Source of the DNA: Lepus europaeus
Taxonomy: Eukaryota > Chordata > Mammalia > Lagomorpha > Leporidae
Length of the DNA stretch: 64,000 bases
Assembly: GCF_033115175.1 (NCBI RefSeq)
Contig: NC_084834.1
Location: forward strand, 11,753,294-11,817,293
Direction: 5' to 3'
Shown: piece by piece, positions 47,998 through 58,680 of the stretch
How the letters are laid out: each line of letters begins with the position of its first letter
How positions within the stretch are numbered: the first letter of the stretch is position 1
Translations under genes and position numbers: made by a program
Notes under the pieces: model-generated
What the model was told of the DNA's origin: nothing
What the model saw: only the letters and a program-made list of their open reading frames with translations
The model's database searches: none

Positions 47998-50900
47998 TCT
48001 GTGGGGGCTCAGGGGTCGTGAGGAAGCCAGGTGAGACGCATGCAGGGTGCTGGAGTTCCAGGCGGAGGCCGCGCTGCGCAGGGGCACGGGGTGAGCAGCC
48101 GGGCGGGGCTGTCCCACGCCAGCCCGCTCGCCCTAAGGCGGCTCCCAGGTCCGGGGCTCCGGACAGGATGTCCCACTTCCCGAGCAGTGGCCAAGGCCGG
48201 GAAAGGGTGAGGCCCGGGGCGGGCAGCAGCTGGGCCGGCGCGCGGGGAGGAGTGGGGGAGCGGCGGGGCTCCCCTGGCCGCCCTGAGCCGCCACTGGAGT
48301 CCTGGGTTTGGGGCAGGCCGCCCGCTGTGGGCGACAGGGCAGCCCCCTGCGGAGAGGGGCGGGTCGAGGGCCCTCCTCGCCCCACTCGGCGCCACGTCCC
48401 CACCCCCACCCCCGCACAGACCCCCTCCTCCCGCCCCCATGCCCGCCACTCACCCGGCTGCGGGCCGCGGCTCCGGGGTCCGTCGGGGCGCCTGCGAGCT
48501 CTGTGCGGGGGAGACCGGGCACGATCAGGACCTCGGGGCCCTTCGGTAGCGCCGCCGCCGCCGCTCCGGAAAAGTTGGCGGCCGGCTCGGCTCGGGAGGG
48601 AAGGAGGGCCGGGCAGGGCGGGGACGCGGGGTCCTAGAGTGAGCCGCGCGCAGGCCGGAGCCCCGGCGCGGACAGGGAAGGCGCGCGCGGGCCACAGGCA
48701 GCCGAGCCCCGAGGTCGGGGGTCCCCCGAGTGGGCGGGGCGGCGTGGGGCGGGGAGCCGGCGGGCTGACGTGGAGTTGGCGGGGCAGGGTTGCTAGGGGT
48801 CCCTTGGGAAAGCCACCGCCCTGAAGTTTCGGAGAAAGAGAGCGCAGACCGGGCTGAGGCTGGCCGGGGCGGAGCGCGGGTGACGGCGGCCGCATCTCAC
48901 GGAGGGAACTGGTACCTTGGGGGATGGCAGCCGAGTCTCGATGGCCCGCAGGTCCTTGTCCAGCTCAGCGCTCAGCTTGGCCAGCTCCCTCTCCAGCAAG
49001 ACCTGGGGGTGGGGACACACTTGGGCAGTGAGGGGGGGTGGGGTGGCCAAAGGTCTGATGCGGGAGCCTGCGTGTGAGTGCGAGGCCAGCCCCTAGCCTG
49101 CCGGCCTGCAGGGAGGTGGGGCTCCGTGTGTCAGGCTGCAGACACAGCCCCTTCCTGCCACCTTCCTTCTCTGCCCCAGGGCCCCCACGCTCTCTCTCCT
49201 GAGGCCTGGCCTCACTGCGGGGCCCTGCGGCTCAGCACCACGCACAGGTGCACCCCATTGCTGCTTCTGCTCCTCCCCCGGGGTGCCCCTGTCTGCCTGG
49301 CCCAGCCTTTCCCTCTTCTTAGAGAGCAAATCTGCTGCCAGAACTTCTGCCAGTCGCAGTCCACGCTAGTGCTTGCCTTCTTGGCTCCTGATTTGGTCAA
49401 CACAAGTTTCTGGGGCCGGCGCTGTGGCGCAGCGGGTTAATGCCCTGGCCTGAAGCGCCAGCATCCCATATGGGCGCCGGTTCTAGTCCCGGCTGCTCCG
49501 CTTCTGATCCAGCTCTCTGCTATGGCCTGGGATAGCAGTGGAAGATGGCCCAAATCCTTGGGTCCCTGCACCCACATGGGAGACCAGGAAGAAGCTCCTG
49601 GTTCCTGGCTTTGGATTGGCCCAGCTCTGGCCACTGCAGCCAACTGGGGAGTGAACCAGCAGACGGAAGACCTCTCTCTCTCTCTCTTTCTGCCTCTCTC
49701 TCTCTGGGTAACTCTTTTGAATAAATAAATAAATCTTAAAAACAACACCACCACCAAACATTTCCGTGCTGTGTGTTCACAGAGTGCCCACTGGACACCA
49801 GGCCCAGTGCTCGTGCCGGGAGCAGAGGCGAGCTGTGACGGGACCCCGCAGTCTCCCCACCCCTTGCCCCCAGCACTCACCTCGATGGGCTGGGAGGGCT
49901 TCTCCACAGGGTTGTTGTCCACCAGGGGTTTCTTTGGCTGAAGGAGAGGGGAGGGCGTGTCAGAGGCTGGGGGGACCCCAAAATGCACCTGCCAAGGCCC
50001 CGCGTCCGCTCCCAGAGGCCCAGGCCAGCACTCACCTTCTGCCCAGTCTCTATTTCGTGCAGAAACTGGTTCCACGAATCTTCTGCCCAAACGCTGTCTT
50101 TCTCCCGGCATCTGGGTACCGGTACCTGGATGGGGGTCCATGGGCATTGTTCGGGAGACGGGCCAGGCTCACAAGGCAGGTTTTCCGGGCCCTTGCCCCA
50201 CCCTCTCTGACCCCTCTAGTGCTCCCCCCTCCCCTCCACTCAAGCTGCAAGGGCATTCGCTGTGCTGCCAGCAGAGGGGAGCCGGGAAGCACGCTGCGCG
50301 GACGGGCTACCTGATTTGGGGGCTGGGGTCCAGAGGAGGACACTCCAGGACTGCAGGTGTAGGTGCTTCTCGGTAGCTCTCCAGTGTGGTCCCAGGTTTT
50401 CCTGGAGAAAGGGAAGGAAGTCTCTTCAGGCCCCTTTTAGGGAAACTGAGGCAGGAGTGAGCACCCGGCCCCGCCTCCACCTGCTCTGCCTGCCCCCTGC
50501 CCCTTCCTGGGAATGCCCAGAGTGGCCGGGCTGGGGAATGAAGGCCTGACACACTCGTGTGCCCCGTGAGAGGCCGTCCCCCTCCTGCTGGCCTGTGGCT
50601 GTGGCCGTGGCCGTGGCCACGGCTGTCTGTGCAACTTGGACAAAGCCTCGGGCTCCCATCACCAAGTGCTCTTCCACCTCCGGGAACAGGGCTGCAATCC
50701 TGTCCCAGGGAAAACCCAGGCACCCTGGGAAAGTCGTTTCTGCTCCGTGGGCCTCGGTTCCCTGAAGGCACTGAATTTGGTGACCTCATCTGTGTCCACT
50801 GAGGCACTTGCGCGGTCACGTCCACCCCAGCTCTCCTCCGGGGACCCCTCCCTGGCTGCCTTAACTTTCCCAACGTCTCTGTAGCAGTGGCTACATGGAG

Positions 50901-53900
50901 CCAGTGGAGCCACCGCACGCGGCTTAGCAAGCGGGGGAGCTGCCTGACCGGAGATCAGCGTCCGCTGGCTGTGACGCTGTTCTGACTTTAGGAACAACAA
51001 GACTGCTCATGAATATGGAATTTGGTGTTCCTAATTCCAGAACCAGCTCCGGTCATCACCATGCCCCCGCCTCTTGCTGGTGTTTGTGCAGGATGGCGCT
51101 GTGCGAGCCACACCATTCCACTGACTCCTCACAGTCGCCTCGTGACCCCTGCTGAAGTGGCAGGGACAGCGAGGCTCAGATGGGTGGAGTCACCCAGGGT
51201 GCCCTGGCCAGGAGCAGCGCACGGGGCCTTGAACCCAGATCTCTGGGCCCGAAGCTTGAGCGCTCTGCATCTCTGCCTCACTGATTTGGCCAGCAGCCAC
51301 GGGTCAGGTAGGGCCGTGCTACTGAGCTGCAGGCAAATAAGAAAGTCATGGACTTGACTTTGAGAGCGAGGCTCCTCATTCCCCGAGGTCGGCTGGGCCC
51401 CTCCATGGCCCCGGTGGCCAGCATAGTACAGAAAGCTCTTCCTTCACTCCTGGTGGGGCTCTTCTCTCTGCAGCCTCAGGCTTTGAAGTAGAGGGCCTGC
51501 ATGGTTCTGTCCCCCGCCCCCCCCCCCACCTCCGCCCACCCCTTCCCCCTACCCCTGGGTGACCTGCGGACCTACAGGATGACGAACAAGATCTTCCTGC
51601 TGAGCACCTACTTGTCGCAGGCATTCCTGACCAGGGTTCTAGATCCTGCCCCCCCCCACACACCTGCCTTTGGCCCTGGCAGTGGGGAGGGGTCTCTGAC
51701 CCAGACACTGTCTGGCCTGTGCCAAGCTGTGCCTGCTGTGACCACTAGGGGGCACCAGTCCCTGCAGGGCAGTGCCCGCCCCATCCTTGCTCACCGGCTG
51801 GAAGTCCCCACTGGGCTGGGCCTGGAGCTGGGTCTTTGCTGGGGCCCTGGATGTCGGGGGTCTGCAGAGGAGAGACGGGAAGAAAGCACTGAAGGTGGGA
51901 GAAGCTGGGATGGGTGGCCACGTCCGGTTCCGGCCCCCGTGACCAGCGTGAGCTCCTCGGTGGCCGGCTTGTGGGGATTGGGTGGCACTCCGGGTTTTGT
52001 CCCAACATCTTGACACCCTGTACTAAACCTGCAACACAACTCTGGGGTGGGTACTGTCCCCCTTTTGACAGATGAGCAGAGAAAAGTGCAGAGAAACCAC
52101 GCCCAGGGGCCCAGGAGCTCATGGGACAGGAGCTACAGGAACCTGTCTGGCTACACTACCTGGGAGCGTCTGTGCCCGCACCCCCTCACCTTTGGGTAGC
52201 TCCTCAGAGGTCCAGTCCAGCTGCAGGTCTGCAGGAATGGAAAAGGCCCAGGTCACAGATGGGGAAGAAGGCAGGGCCGGGCACCCTAGGAGGCCGCCTG
52301 GGCCGCTCCCAGCCTCCCTCCCTCCCACCGGCAGCATGGGGCCCAGAGCTGAGTCAGGGCCTGAAGAATGTCCCAGGGAGGGGAGGAATTAGGAGGGCAG
52401 CCCTCAGGAGGGCTTGAGATGCCTCTGGCAGACTGAGGGCCTGAGCGAGCCAACCGGGCAGCGGCGCCGGGCCCAAAGCCTCCCGCCCCTCCCCTCTGTT
52501 CCCACACCCGCCCTCTGCTGACCTCGGCGGGCCTGCCCTCACTCGCAGGCAAGCCGGGGATGTCAGGCAGACTGGGCTCCCTCTGTCCTCTGCACACGGG
52601 CTTCTGAGAGATGCGCTCCCCCGATGCCCTGCCCCAGCCCACAGGGTACAGCTGCCCCTCACACACGCCCGCTGCAGGAACCACCTTCCACGCGAACCCC
52701 CCACCCCCGTCGCCACAGCCCACACTGTGCTCCCCCTGCCGGATGCTCCTGCTTTCCCTCGGGCGTGGCCACCGCCTGCTCTCTAAGCAGACCATCGCCC
52801 TCCGCTCTGGCCCCGGAAACACCTCTCTGGAGTTCTTAGCCTGCAGGTGCCTGGGGGCTCAGTTTTTTTTTTTTTTTGGGGGGGGGGCTTGGAGGGACTC
52901 CTTGTCTCTCCATCTCCCTAGATCAGCTCATCTCCTCTTACAGATTTAAAAGATGTCGTCGCACTCCCCCCTCCCAGCCCCCAACCCACTGGGTCTAAGC
53001 CAAAGTACTCAGAAAGGCGTCTCTGTGCTTGTTCTGAACATGTTTGGATTTGTTTTCCTCGTCATTGTTCCCTAAACAACCCAGTGCAGCAGCCAGCCCC
53101 GCGGCGTGGCCAGGGTACGAGGCGTTTTAAGTAACGGAGAGATGATTTAAAGCAAATGCTGCAACATTTTAGCAGCTATGGATCTGGGTCTCCATGGGTG
53201 TCTTGGGACAGAGCCCCTGCAGGTCCCAAGGGACCACCTGTGCCATTCATCCCTGATTCACAGCCCTGGCTGAACCTTAGACCTACCAGACGAACTATTC
53301 GTCAAAACCTCTTTGGGGGTGGGGCTGGTGTTGTGTTGCAACGGGCTTGTGACACTGGCCTCCCACATCGGAGTCCTTGCTACCCCTCTTCTGATCCAGC
53401 TCCCTGCTAACGTGCCTGGGAAGGCAGGGGAAGACGGCCGGAGTGCCTGGGCCTCTGCCAGCCATGTAGGAGGCTCAGATGGAGTGCCAGGCTCCTGGCT
53501 TCAGCCTGGCCCAGTCCAGGCTACTGTGGCCACGTGGGAAGTGAACCAACAAATGGAAGACTCTCTCTGTCTGTCACTCCCTATTCTCCCTCCCTCTGCC
53601 CCTGTTGCTTTGCTTTTAAAATAAACAAACAAACAAACAAATAAATAAAATCTTAAAAAGCAGAAGGAGAACCTTCCTGGGAGGAGTCCAGCGTCCTTGA
53701 ACTACAGACTGGGGCAGACACGCGCCCGCAGATGTAAAACACAGGCGTTTGCTGCCCCTGCAGGCCCCTGCCTCTCCAGCCTCCACCCAGCTCAAGCCGA
53801 CGCTCACCCTGACTCCTCCCCTTCACGGCACTGTCCAATCCGCCCGCAGATTCCAGGGACTGTCCTGGAAGCCCATCCACGCCCACCGTGTCCACTGCCT

Positions 53901-56590
53901 CCGCCCTAGGCTGAGACAAGAGGGTGTCGAGCCTGGGTCAAAGCAAAGCCTCCATGGTGGCCTCTGTCTCCCTAGCCCATACCAAGCTCGGGACAAACGG
54001 CCAGTGCATCTGCCTGCTCTTCTCCACGTGGCAGCCAGGGGGAGCCTTTTCAGCTGTCGCCATCAGCACACACCTCTGCTCAGAACCTCCCGGTGGCTCC
54101 TCATCTCTTGCAGAGCAAAACCAAAGCCCTTATGCTGGCCCCAAAGGCCCTGCCACTGTGACTCCAGCCCCGCCCAGGTGCTCCTTGCTGGCCTAGAACC
54201 TGCAGGCGGGGCAGGCTTCTCCTCCTGGTGGGAGCGCCCTCTGCTGGACATTCCTCCCCCAGCTGTGGGCTCAAAGGCCACTTGGCATCCTGGGAGAAGT
54301 TGTGGGTCCCCACCGTTGCCTCCCCTAAGCCCCTCCCACCTCCTGCTATGGCCAGGAGGTCTCCCCCTTGTCTTGAGCACCTACAGTAGTGCCTGGCACC
54401 CAGCAAGTGCTCAACAGTCAAGGGCTGACCGAGCTGGCCGAGCGGGTGCCTGGCCAGTTGCCACGCCCTCCCCAGGGCTGGCTGCATTCTGGGTGGTGAG
54501 GACGAGCCGTGCCCAGCAAGGAAGATCAGCCACTCCTGGGGGCATTACAGCCCAGAGGGGATGCAAGGCATCTCAGGAAAACACTGCTATTCCAGCACCT
54601 GCGGGGGGCACCAGGGAAGACGGTGTGGGTGCTCTGGGTAGGGGGGCGCTCTGGAGACCACGGGGTCCCACGGACCCACAGGGGACAGGGCGGACTGTAT
54701 TCTGGCTCTTTCTTGTTGGTGTCATCTTATCATGTCTAAAGTGTTTTCGGAAACACCTCCCAGAAACAGGATACCCCAGAAGCTAAAGCAAACCTACCAG
54801 CAGGACTCACTTAGAGCGGACGCTATCTGTCCACTGCTCAGTGCCTCCCGCGCCCCGTCGGAGCAGCGGAGCCCGCGGCTCAGTGAGAAGGGTCTCGGGG
54901 GAGACGGTGCGTGGGTGCACGCCCTGTCCGGCCCTAGTTCGGGACCATCCTCTCCCCAGAGCCCGAGGGAAGGGCCCCCTGAGCAGGGAGCACCCCTTTT
55001 CTGTTGGGCACGGGGCCCTGGATGAGGGTCTGACCTGGCATCTTCCGGTGAATCTGTTGGAACATCCTCCGGTACCAGTCTCTGGGGCTGTCGACACTCT
55101 GCGACCAAGAAACACCAAGTCAGACCTTCCCGCTCTCCCAGGCTCCCCACGCCCAGCCCCAGCGTTCTCCCCAGTGAGGCCTCTCTGGACACCCCTGGAG
55201 CCCCGGTGTGCAGGCCGGGGTGTCCCCCTTGGGATCTTGCTCCTAACATCACACAACATGCTTATTTATTTGTTTAAGATTTATTTACTTATTTGAAAGG
55301 CAGAGAGGCCGGCACTGTGGCATAGCAGGTTAAGCTGCCACCTGTGATATTGGCATCGCATATGGGTGCCAGTTTGAATCCCAGCTGTCCCATTTCTGAT
55401 CCAGCTCCCTGCTAATGCACCTGGAAAAGCAGTAGAAGATGGCTCAAGTGCTTGGGCCCCTGCACCCATGTGGGAGACCTGGATGAAGCTCCTGGTTCCT
55501 GGCTTCGGCCTGGCCCAGCCCCAACTGTTGCAGCCATTTGAGGAGTGAACCAGTGGATGGAAGCTCTCTCTGTTTCTGTCTCTCCCTCTCTCTCTCTTTC
55601 TCTCTCTCTCTGTAACTCTGCCTTTCAAATAAGTAAAAATAAATCATTAAAAAAAAAAAAAAGAAAGAAAAGAGAGAGAGCACAGTTCCTTCCACTTTTA
55701 TTTATTTGTTTTTACTTATTTGAAAGACAGAGATCTTCCATCTGCTGGTTCATTCCCCACAAGCCTAGAACAGCTAGGGCTATGGCAGGGCCAGGCTGAA
55801 GCCAGGAGCCAGGAACTCAATCCAGGTCTCCCACATGGGCGGCAGGAGCCCAAGTACTGGAGCCATCACCTGCTGCCTCTTCGGGTGAGCACCCGGGAGC
55901 TGCGCTGGAAGCGGAGGTGGGACTTGAACCTGGGTGTTCCGATATGGGACGTGGGCATCCCATGTGGCATCTCAACAGCTGTGCCACGCCTCCCCATGAC
56001 TTACCTGTTTTTCTCTTTGTTTTTCTACATTCCTAGTGCTTCTACAAAGAACCCATAGCGGGTGGTACTTCTTGCCACCTGCCTCACCTGAGCCTCCAGG
56101 CTGCCCTGGGTCGGGTGGGAAAGGTATGGTACCAACTCCAGCGTCCCAGTGCCAACACACAGCTGGCTAAGGGTGGGAGGAAGGGAGAAGGGCAGGGCCT
56201 GCCTCTCCCAGGTGGATCCCAGGATCCCTCCACGCTGCCCTAGCACTGGGCTTCTCACTCAGGGCTCAGCAGCTGAGGCCTGGGGGCTGCGTGGAGTAAC
56301 AGTGAATCCCTGGTTGGCTTAGTCCTATGGCTAAGGTGCTCCACCTTTGACAGCCGGGGCTAGGGGACAGGGGCATGGAGGGTTAAATAAGCCTGAGACA
56401 CTGGCATCCCATATGGGTGCCGGTTCGAGTCTCGGCTGCTCCACTTCTGATCCAGCTCCCTACTAATGCTCCTGGGAAAAGCAGCAAAAGATGGTGCAAG
56501 TGCCTGGGTCCCTGCCACCCACGTGGGAGATCCAGATGGAGTTCCAGGCTCCTGGTTCCTGCTGTTTGGAGGACAGAACCAGTGCATGGA

Positions 56591-56626
<36 letters not shown>

Positions 56627-58680
56627 CCTTTCTCTAAGTCTGCCTTTCAAATACATCTTAAGAAACCCCACTCCACCCCACCCCCACATAAGCACAGCCC
56701 TTGTGTAATTCAGAAACACAGAGGGCCTGGAACTCTGCCCTGGAGGCCATGGTAGTTGAATCCCTGTTTTGTCTGGAATGGCTTGGAGACAGCCTTTGTC
56801 ACCTTGTGCCCCCCTACCTCGCCTCGCCCTCCCCTCCCCACCTCAGGCTTTAGCTCACAGACTCGGAGGTCAGGGTAGGTCCCTGGACTCACGGATCGGG
56901 GGGCGATGGGCATGCCACTCTCGTCCACGGGCCCGATGCCTTCGTACTTGACCCAGCGCTTGTCCCGGCGCTTGCTGTCCTTGGTCCACGTGGCTGACCA
57001 GTTCTGGGCGTGCGGGGAGGCAGGGGTCTTCGGGCTGGCAGAGGGCCGGCTCCCAGGGCCTGGCCAGGTCTGATACCAGGCAGGCTCTGTGGGCATGGGC
57101 AGCTGAGCGTTAGCCGAAGGCAGGGGTGCCCACCTGCACCCGCCTTGCCCCCTTGCTTCTCCCAACAGCGAGCCCCGTGGGGTCAAAGTTTCAACATTTG
57201 TTTGTCTGAGCGGTGACGCAGCCTCTGCAAGCCGGCCGGTCCCTGGCCGCAGCGCAGGCCTCTGTTTGTTTACTTCTTAGCTACAGTGAACTAAAGCGGA
57301 TTTTGTTTTGCGAGCTCTGTGCCTGTCCCCACCCACTCTGGCTCTCCTGGGACCATCCCGAGCATGTTCAGGAACTTTGTAGAGCACACTGGGGACATCC
57401 CAGCCAGGGTGTGGCTGGAATGGCGCCAAGCCAGATGCCAGCTCTGCGTGCCACCAGCTGGGTGACTTCGATGTCAATCACCCGCTCAGGGCCTCGGCTG
57501 CCACTTCTGTCACCCCAGGGTGACCGTGGCCAAGACTCAGTGACACCTGCTGTGCCCAGCATGCCCACAAGGCTCTCAGGGCAGGTCGGAAGCTCGCTTC
57601 CCAAGACGCGGCCACCATGAGCCCCCTTAGGCAGCCAGAGCGGCGGCTTGGGGCCTTTGGGGCCAGACGGACAAGGCTTTGACTGTCAGCTCTGTGCCTG
57701 TGACACTTGGGTTTGTCACTCGGAGACATCCCTCACCGTCCCTTACTGTGCCAGGATATGGAGCGACTAAATGAGGCAACGCTTGGGGACTGTCTTCACG
57801 GCGCCCAGCGCGCTCTGAGTGCGTGACTATCATTTGTTAGGTGAACAAAGCCCCCTTTGCACTGCCTCTTCAGCAGAGGGCCAGGCTCTGCTGGACCCCA
57901 GAGCCAGGCTGCCAGGCTCCCAGGGTACCTGCAGGCCTCCTGGAGCCACAAAAGCTCACACCCCTCCACCCGTCCAGCCCCAAGCCAAGTGACGCCTGGC
58001 CTGCCAGAGGTGCCCCTACTCCCCCTGCCTGGCCCTCATGGCTCCTACACACTTCCTTCCGCTGCCAGGAGGCGGGCGAGAGAAGGGATGTGCCAGCCCA
58101 CTCTCTCCACTCCTGTGGCTCTCTCTCGCAGGGCCAGCAGGCTCTCAGAAGCCTCTGGGGAACTTCCTCATGGCTGTGAGACTCCCCCCGACCTCACCCC
58201 CATAGGCTGGTGCTACATGGTGGGCCCAGGGTTCCCGCCCACCCCTGCCCGGGGACTCCGGGAATGGTCTTCCTGCAAATCTACCTGGGTGCCGGGCAGC
58301 ATCCCTCCTGGGTGGGTAGTAGCCATTGCACACGGTCCTGGGCGCGGGATCGTGGAACTGGAAATTAAGGGTGTTGGAGCCACCATTCCGGATCACAGGC
58401 ACCTGTGGGAGGGGGCCAGGAGCGGCCGCTCAGGGCCCAGAAGGGCCTGCATGAGGCAGGGAGGGAAGGCGGCAGCCCGACCGCTCTGTGGAGCTCGCCC
58501 GCCTCCCTGCTCCACCCCTGCCCGCCACCTGATCGCTGGTGCCCCGGCAGCTGGGGCACATGGTGCTGCCGTACTCACCCGTGAGCCCCGGGATGCTGAG
58601 CCCACGCGGGCCCGCAGGTGCCCAGGGATGAAGTCGTCCAGGCTGAGCCCAGCGGCGAGGCTGCAGGGGGCGCCCTGCAT
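37407..58680 (-). CDS. SORBS3: SORBS3, vinexin alpha isoform, complete
   Basis: Vinexin, a vinculin-binding adaptor at focal adhesions and cell junctions that also links to Sos and ERK signalling. Exons: 58680-58579, 58402-58285, 57086-56893, 55098-55035, 52228-52190, 51861-51795, 50401-50311, 50125-50036, 49937-49881, 49002-48916, 48500-48454, 48073-47934, 47827-47775, 47655-47609, 47494-47380, 40979-40854, 39984-39691, 39360-39257, 38830-38724, 37468-37407. They total 2004 nt, or 667 aa (human 671). The start is [20 protein letters not shown]. The SoHo domain is about 105-172 ([20 protein letters not shown], then [13 protein letters not shown]). SH3-1 is about 386-437 (ALYDF-like [14 protein letters not shown]), SH3-2 about 452-510 (NWYEGRI), SH3-3 about 608-667 ([13 protein letters not shown]-like CDDGWFVG). 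It ends GNYVAPV. All borders are GT-AG. A 6.4-kb repeat-filled intron separates SH3-1 from SH3-2. Confidence 0.95.
37940..38160 (+). mobile_element. L2-like LINE fragment
   Basis: In the last SORBS3 intron. Contains CACTTCCTCCAGGAAGCCTT then CCCTGACCTGCACATGG, a pattern common near L2 3' ends. Ends unclear. Confidence 0.4.
40286..40612 (+). mobile_element. C-repeat SINE with target-site duplication
   Basis: Head GGGGCCAGCGCTGTGCCGTA (its leading G is shared with the duplication), tail TTCAAATAAATAAATAAATC. A 14-bp duplication AGATGCTGTTTATG lies at 40272-40285 and 40613-40626. SORBS3 intron between SH3-1/SH3-2 linker exons. Confidence 0.93.
41458..41801 (-). mobile_element. Young C-repeat SINE with target-site duplication
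   Basis: Minus-strand copy whose head reads CGGCGCCGGC at its right end. Duplication TGGTTTCACTCT at 41446-41457 and 41802-41813. It lies just outside the mariner fossil. Confidence 0.93.
42804..43096 (+). mobile_element. C-repeat SINE inserted in the mariner
   Basis: Head GGGCCGGCGCCTTGGCTCAC, A-rich tail to 43096. Flanked by AATCTACCCTGAAG (42790-42803) and AATCCACCCTGAAG (43097-43110), a 14-bp duplication with one mismatch. Confidence 0.88.
43120..43447 (-). mobile_element. C-repeat SINE inserted in the mariner, with (GAGAGG)n expansion
   Basis: Minus-strand copy: AGATTTATTTATTCATTTGA at the left, head near CACAGCACTGGCC at the right. The internal GA-rich run at 43158-43217 is expanded. 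Confidence 0.85.
43681..44012 (-). mobile_element. C-repeat SINE inserted in the mariner 3' end
   Basis: Minus-strand copy beginning TTTTTTAAAAGACTTATTTA and ending GTGTGCCAGGATGCTGTCCC. It interrupts the mariner sequence just after its transposase stop. Confidence 0.85.
44055..44359 (-). mobile_element. C-repeat SINE inserted in the mariner right terminus
   Basis: Minus-strand copy between TCCACAAACATTTT (44041-44054) and TCCACGAACATTTT (44361-44374), a 14-bp duplication of the mariner terminal repeat with one mismatch. Confidence 0.88.
44560..44822 (+). mobile_element. Old C-repeat SINE
   Basis: Diverged copy with GGGGTGCTGGTTAAGACGCC, AGGAGGCAGCAGGTGACAGC and GGCAGGCATCTGGGGGGTCA. Confidence 0.7.
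44974..45290 (+). mobile_element. C-repeat SINE inserted in the L1
   Basis: Head GGGGGCCCAGTATTCTGGCA, tail TTTTCAAATAAAAAAAAAAA. The next SINE begins almost at once after its tail. Confidence 0.85.
45322..45650 (+). mobile_element. C-repeat SINE inserted in the tail of the previous SINE
   Basis: Head GACCGGTGCCGTGGCATGGT, tail TCAAATAAATAAATAAATCT. The L1 sequence resumes immediately after it. Confidence 0.85.
45835..46007 (+). mobile_element. Internally deleted C-repeat SINE with target-site duplication
   Basis: Only about 173 bp: head GGGGTCAGCATTGCGGCGCC, a long (CT)n run at 45933-45976, then the A-rich tail. A perfect 12-bp duplication ATGAAAGAGAGA at 45823-45834 and 46008-46019 shows it entered the L1 as a unit. 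Confidence 0.88.
46254..46575 (+). mobile_element. C-repeat SINE
   Basis: Head GGGCTGGGCACTGTGGTGCA, tail TTTCAAACTAAATCAATAAA. It directly abuts an opposite-strand copy, making an inverted pair. Confidence 0.87.
46578..46914 (-). mobile_element. C-repeat SINE, inverted partner
   Basis: Minus-strand copy starting TTGATTTACTTTTAAAGACT and ending CACCAGGATGCCAGCCCC. It lies tail to tail with the copy at 46254-46575. Confidence 0.87.
48040..48790 (-). promoter_or_regulatory. SORBS3: Internal CpG island of SORBS3 (probable vinexin-beta promoter)
   Basis: CpG-dense block over the alpha exon 48500-48454 and directly upstream of the exon holding the beta ATG (47997). GC boxes occur near 48730-48760. 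Its position fits a promoter for the short isoform. The start site is inferred. Confidence 0.6.
49412..49742 (+). mobile_element. C-repeat SINE, well preserved
   Basis: Head GGGGCCGGCGCTGTGGCGCA followed by GCGGGTTAA, close to the family consensus. Tail TTGAATAAATAAATAAATCT. In the SORBS3 intron 49003-49880. Confidence 0.93.
51105..51290 (-). mobile_element. MIR SINE remnant
   Basis: Plus strand reads CACAGTCGCCTCGTGACCCC, then GAGGCTCAGATGGGTGGAGT and CTTGAACCCAGATCTCTGGG, the reverse MIR order. SORBS3 intron. Confidence 0.7.
52030..52100 (-). mobile_element. MIR SINE remnant
   Basis: Contains GTGGGTACTGTCCCCCTTTT then GACAGATGAGCAGAG, a short reverse MIR piece just before a small SORBS3 exon. 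Confidence 0.55.
53315..53660 (+). mobile_element. C-repeat SINE
   Basis: Head GGGGTGGGGCTGGTGTTGTG, body CTTCTGATCCAGCTCCCTGC, tail AATAAACAAACAAACAAACA. Confidence 0.85.
54000..54430 (+). mobile_element. L2 LINE 3' remnant
   Basis: Contains GGTGGCTCCTCATCTCTTGC, AGAGCAAAACCAAAGCCCTT and CCCAAAGGCCCTG, then near the end AGTGCCTGGCACCCAGCAAG, in the order of an L2 3' region. Ancient. Confidence 0.6.
55263..55306 (-). mobile_element. C-repeat SINE tail fragment
   Basis: Only the plus-strand start of a minus-strand SINE remains (GATTTATTTACTTATTTGAA, AGGCAGAG). A plus-strand copy follows directly. Confidence 0.65.
55307..55668 (+). mobile_element. C-repeat SINE
   Basis: Head AGGCCGGCACTGTGGCATAG, body CAGCTCCCTGCTAATGCACC, (CT)n and A-rich tail. 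Confidence 0.88.
55695..55995 (-). mobile_element. C-repeat SINE, inverted to its neighbour
   Basis: Minus-strand copy starting TTTATTTATTTGTTTTTACT, ending near CAACAGCTGTGCCACGCC. Confidence 0.83.
56385..56661 (+). mobile_element. 5'-truncated C-repeat SINE
   Basis: Lacks the usual head. Starts about CTGAGACACTGGCATCCCAT and runs to CTGCCTTTCAAATACATCTT, with a (CT)n run at 56597-56622. Confidence 0.82.
57430..57520 (+). mobile_element. MIR SINE remnant
   Basis: GCCACCAGCTGGGTGACTTC then CCGCTCAGGGCCTCGGCTGC match the MIR core order. Short and diverged. Confidence 0.5.
57690..57845 (+). mobile_element. MIR SINE remnant
   Basis: Order of CTCTGTGCCTGTGACACTTG, then GACTAAATGAGGCAACGCTT and a closing GACTATCATTTGTTAG follows MIR from core to tail. 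Confidence 0.55.

Larger units (their letters stand above)
52229..55034 (-). other. SORBS3: SORBS3 intron with SINE and L2 remnants
   Basis: 2.8-kb intron between the 39-nt exon and the SoHo-end exon. It holds a SINE (53315-53660), an L2 piece (54000-54430) and a T/G homopolymer junction near 52864-52890. Nothing else was recognised. Confidence 0.6.

Noticed and set aside
49412-49490. tRNA-like head of SINEs considered as tRNA genes
   Set aside because: The A/B-box-like sequence belongs to the SINE promoter; no intact cloverleaf with a free 3' end is present.
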